Below, piece by piece: positions 63,755 to 64,000 of a stretch of DNA of 64,000 bases. A model generated the notes under the pieces. It worked only from the letters and a program-made list of their open reading frames with translations. It was not told the DNA's origin and ran no database searches. This stretch comes from Magnetococcus marinus MC-1 (GTDB lineage: Bacteria > Pseudomonadota > Magnetococcia > Magnetococcales > Magnetococcaceae): the NCBI RefSeq assembly GCF_000014865.1, contig NC_008576.1:4307001-4371000 (forward strand). The letters run 5' to 3'. Position 1 is the first letter of the stretch. Every line of letters starts with the position of its first letter. The translations under genes and the position numbers were made by a program.

Positions 63755-64000
63755 TGTTTCAGGATTTAAGCAAAATACAACGCCTGCTGGGTTTTGCCTT
63801 TGTTGGGGTATTGCTGGCGTCCCTGGCTCTGGTATGGAGCGCGCCAGCGGACTTTCAACAAGGCTACTCGGTACGTATCCTCTACGTGCATGTCCCTGCG
63901 GCTAAAATGGCGCTCTTCAGTTATGTGGCCATTACCTTGGCCAGCATCTGGGTGTTGGCGCGCGGCTCGGAGCGGGCCGATATCTTTGCCGAAGCGATGG
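63754..64000 (+). CDS. ccmC: Heme lyase/transfer protein CcmC (partial)
   Basis: ATG 63754 overlaps the ccmB stop. The 82 visible residues (MFQDLSKIQRLLGF, SVRILYVHVPAAKMALFSYV) match the CcmC N-terminus with its YVHVPAAW-like motif. CcmC loads heme on to CcmE at the periplasmic face. The gene is cut by the window edge. Confidence 0.92.
   Translation, partial: MFQDLSKIQRLLGFAFVGVLLASLALVWSAPADFQQGYSVRILYVHVPAAKMALFSYVAITLASIWVLARGSERADIFAEAM

Overview
The window is 64 kb of a dense, moderately GC-rich bacterial chromosome made almost entirely of conserved housekeeping genes. It reads as a Gram-negative proteobacterium: ubiquinone genes (ubiE-ubiJ-ubiB), a cytochrome c maturation ABC system (ccmA-ccmB-ccmC), an outer-membrane beta-barrel protein, lipoproteins with lipoboxes, and an F1-only ATP synthase operon (atpHAGDC) with no F0 genes beside it, which is the alphaproteobacterial layout. 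TrmFO and a split adenosylcobalamin-dependent ribonucleotide reductase fit too. The overall flavour recalls Magnetococcus and its relatives, but that is a recollection of gene content and not a database result. No magnetosome gene, phage, transposase, CRISPR array, rRNA or tRNA was recognised.

Layout. 1-7.1 kb: the N-terminal part of a TPR lipoprotein (probably CHAT family) cut by the window edge, an anchored zinc-ribbon protein, a two-helix membrane protein, YciB, a heme-copper-oxidase-like membrane protein and a fused double methyltransferase. 7.1-17.1 kb: alpha/beta-hydrolase lipoprotein, glmS, glmU, a strong terminator, atpHAGDC and the divergent fxsA. 17.1-25.99 kb: purine biosynthesis (tsaC-purE-purD and purH-rsmB). 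purD and purH are separated by about 3.5 kb that holds a candidate structured RNA, a small secreted Sel1-like protein, 3.8 near-identical copies of a 351-bp repeat, a 29/30-bp minisatellite and large inverted repeats. 26-31.4 kb: AI-2E-type permease, L,D-transpeptidase, a BAX-inhibitor-1 family protein, dapA, two c-type cytochromes and smpB. 31.4-36.4 kb: two very small ORFs, a WD40-caspase fusion and a beta-barrel protein. 36.4-46.9 kb: transketolase, an ArsS-like radical SAM protein with a tiny membrane partner, an SDR, a ClC channel, a UvrD-type helicase and trmFO. 46.9-55 kb: a polymerase-like membrane protein, an M24 peptidase, ElbB, and nrdJa/nrdJb. 55.3-64 kb: a degenerate RmlC-like cupin, ubiE-ubiJ-ubiB, def, a GcvR-like ACT protein, a strongly structured intergenic segment, a SPOR-domain protein and ccmABC.

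How they fit together. Cell-envelope supply (GlmS and GlmU to UDP-GlcNAc, DapA to diaminopimelate, L,D-transpeptidase, SPOR protein, YciB) and respiration (F1-ATPase, ubiquinone synthesis, cytochrome c maturation, c-type cytochromes) are the main themes. The less ordinary material is the purH/purD intergenic repeat and RNA zone, the structured segment before the SPOR gene, the caspase-like protein with neighbouring microproteins, and a three-module cytochrome pair in which one heme module has Lys where the axial Met is expected.
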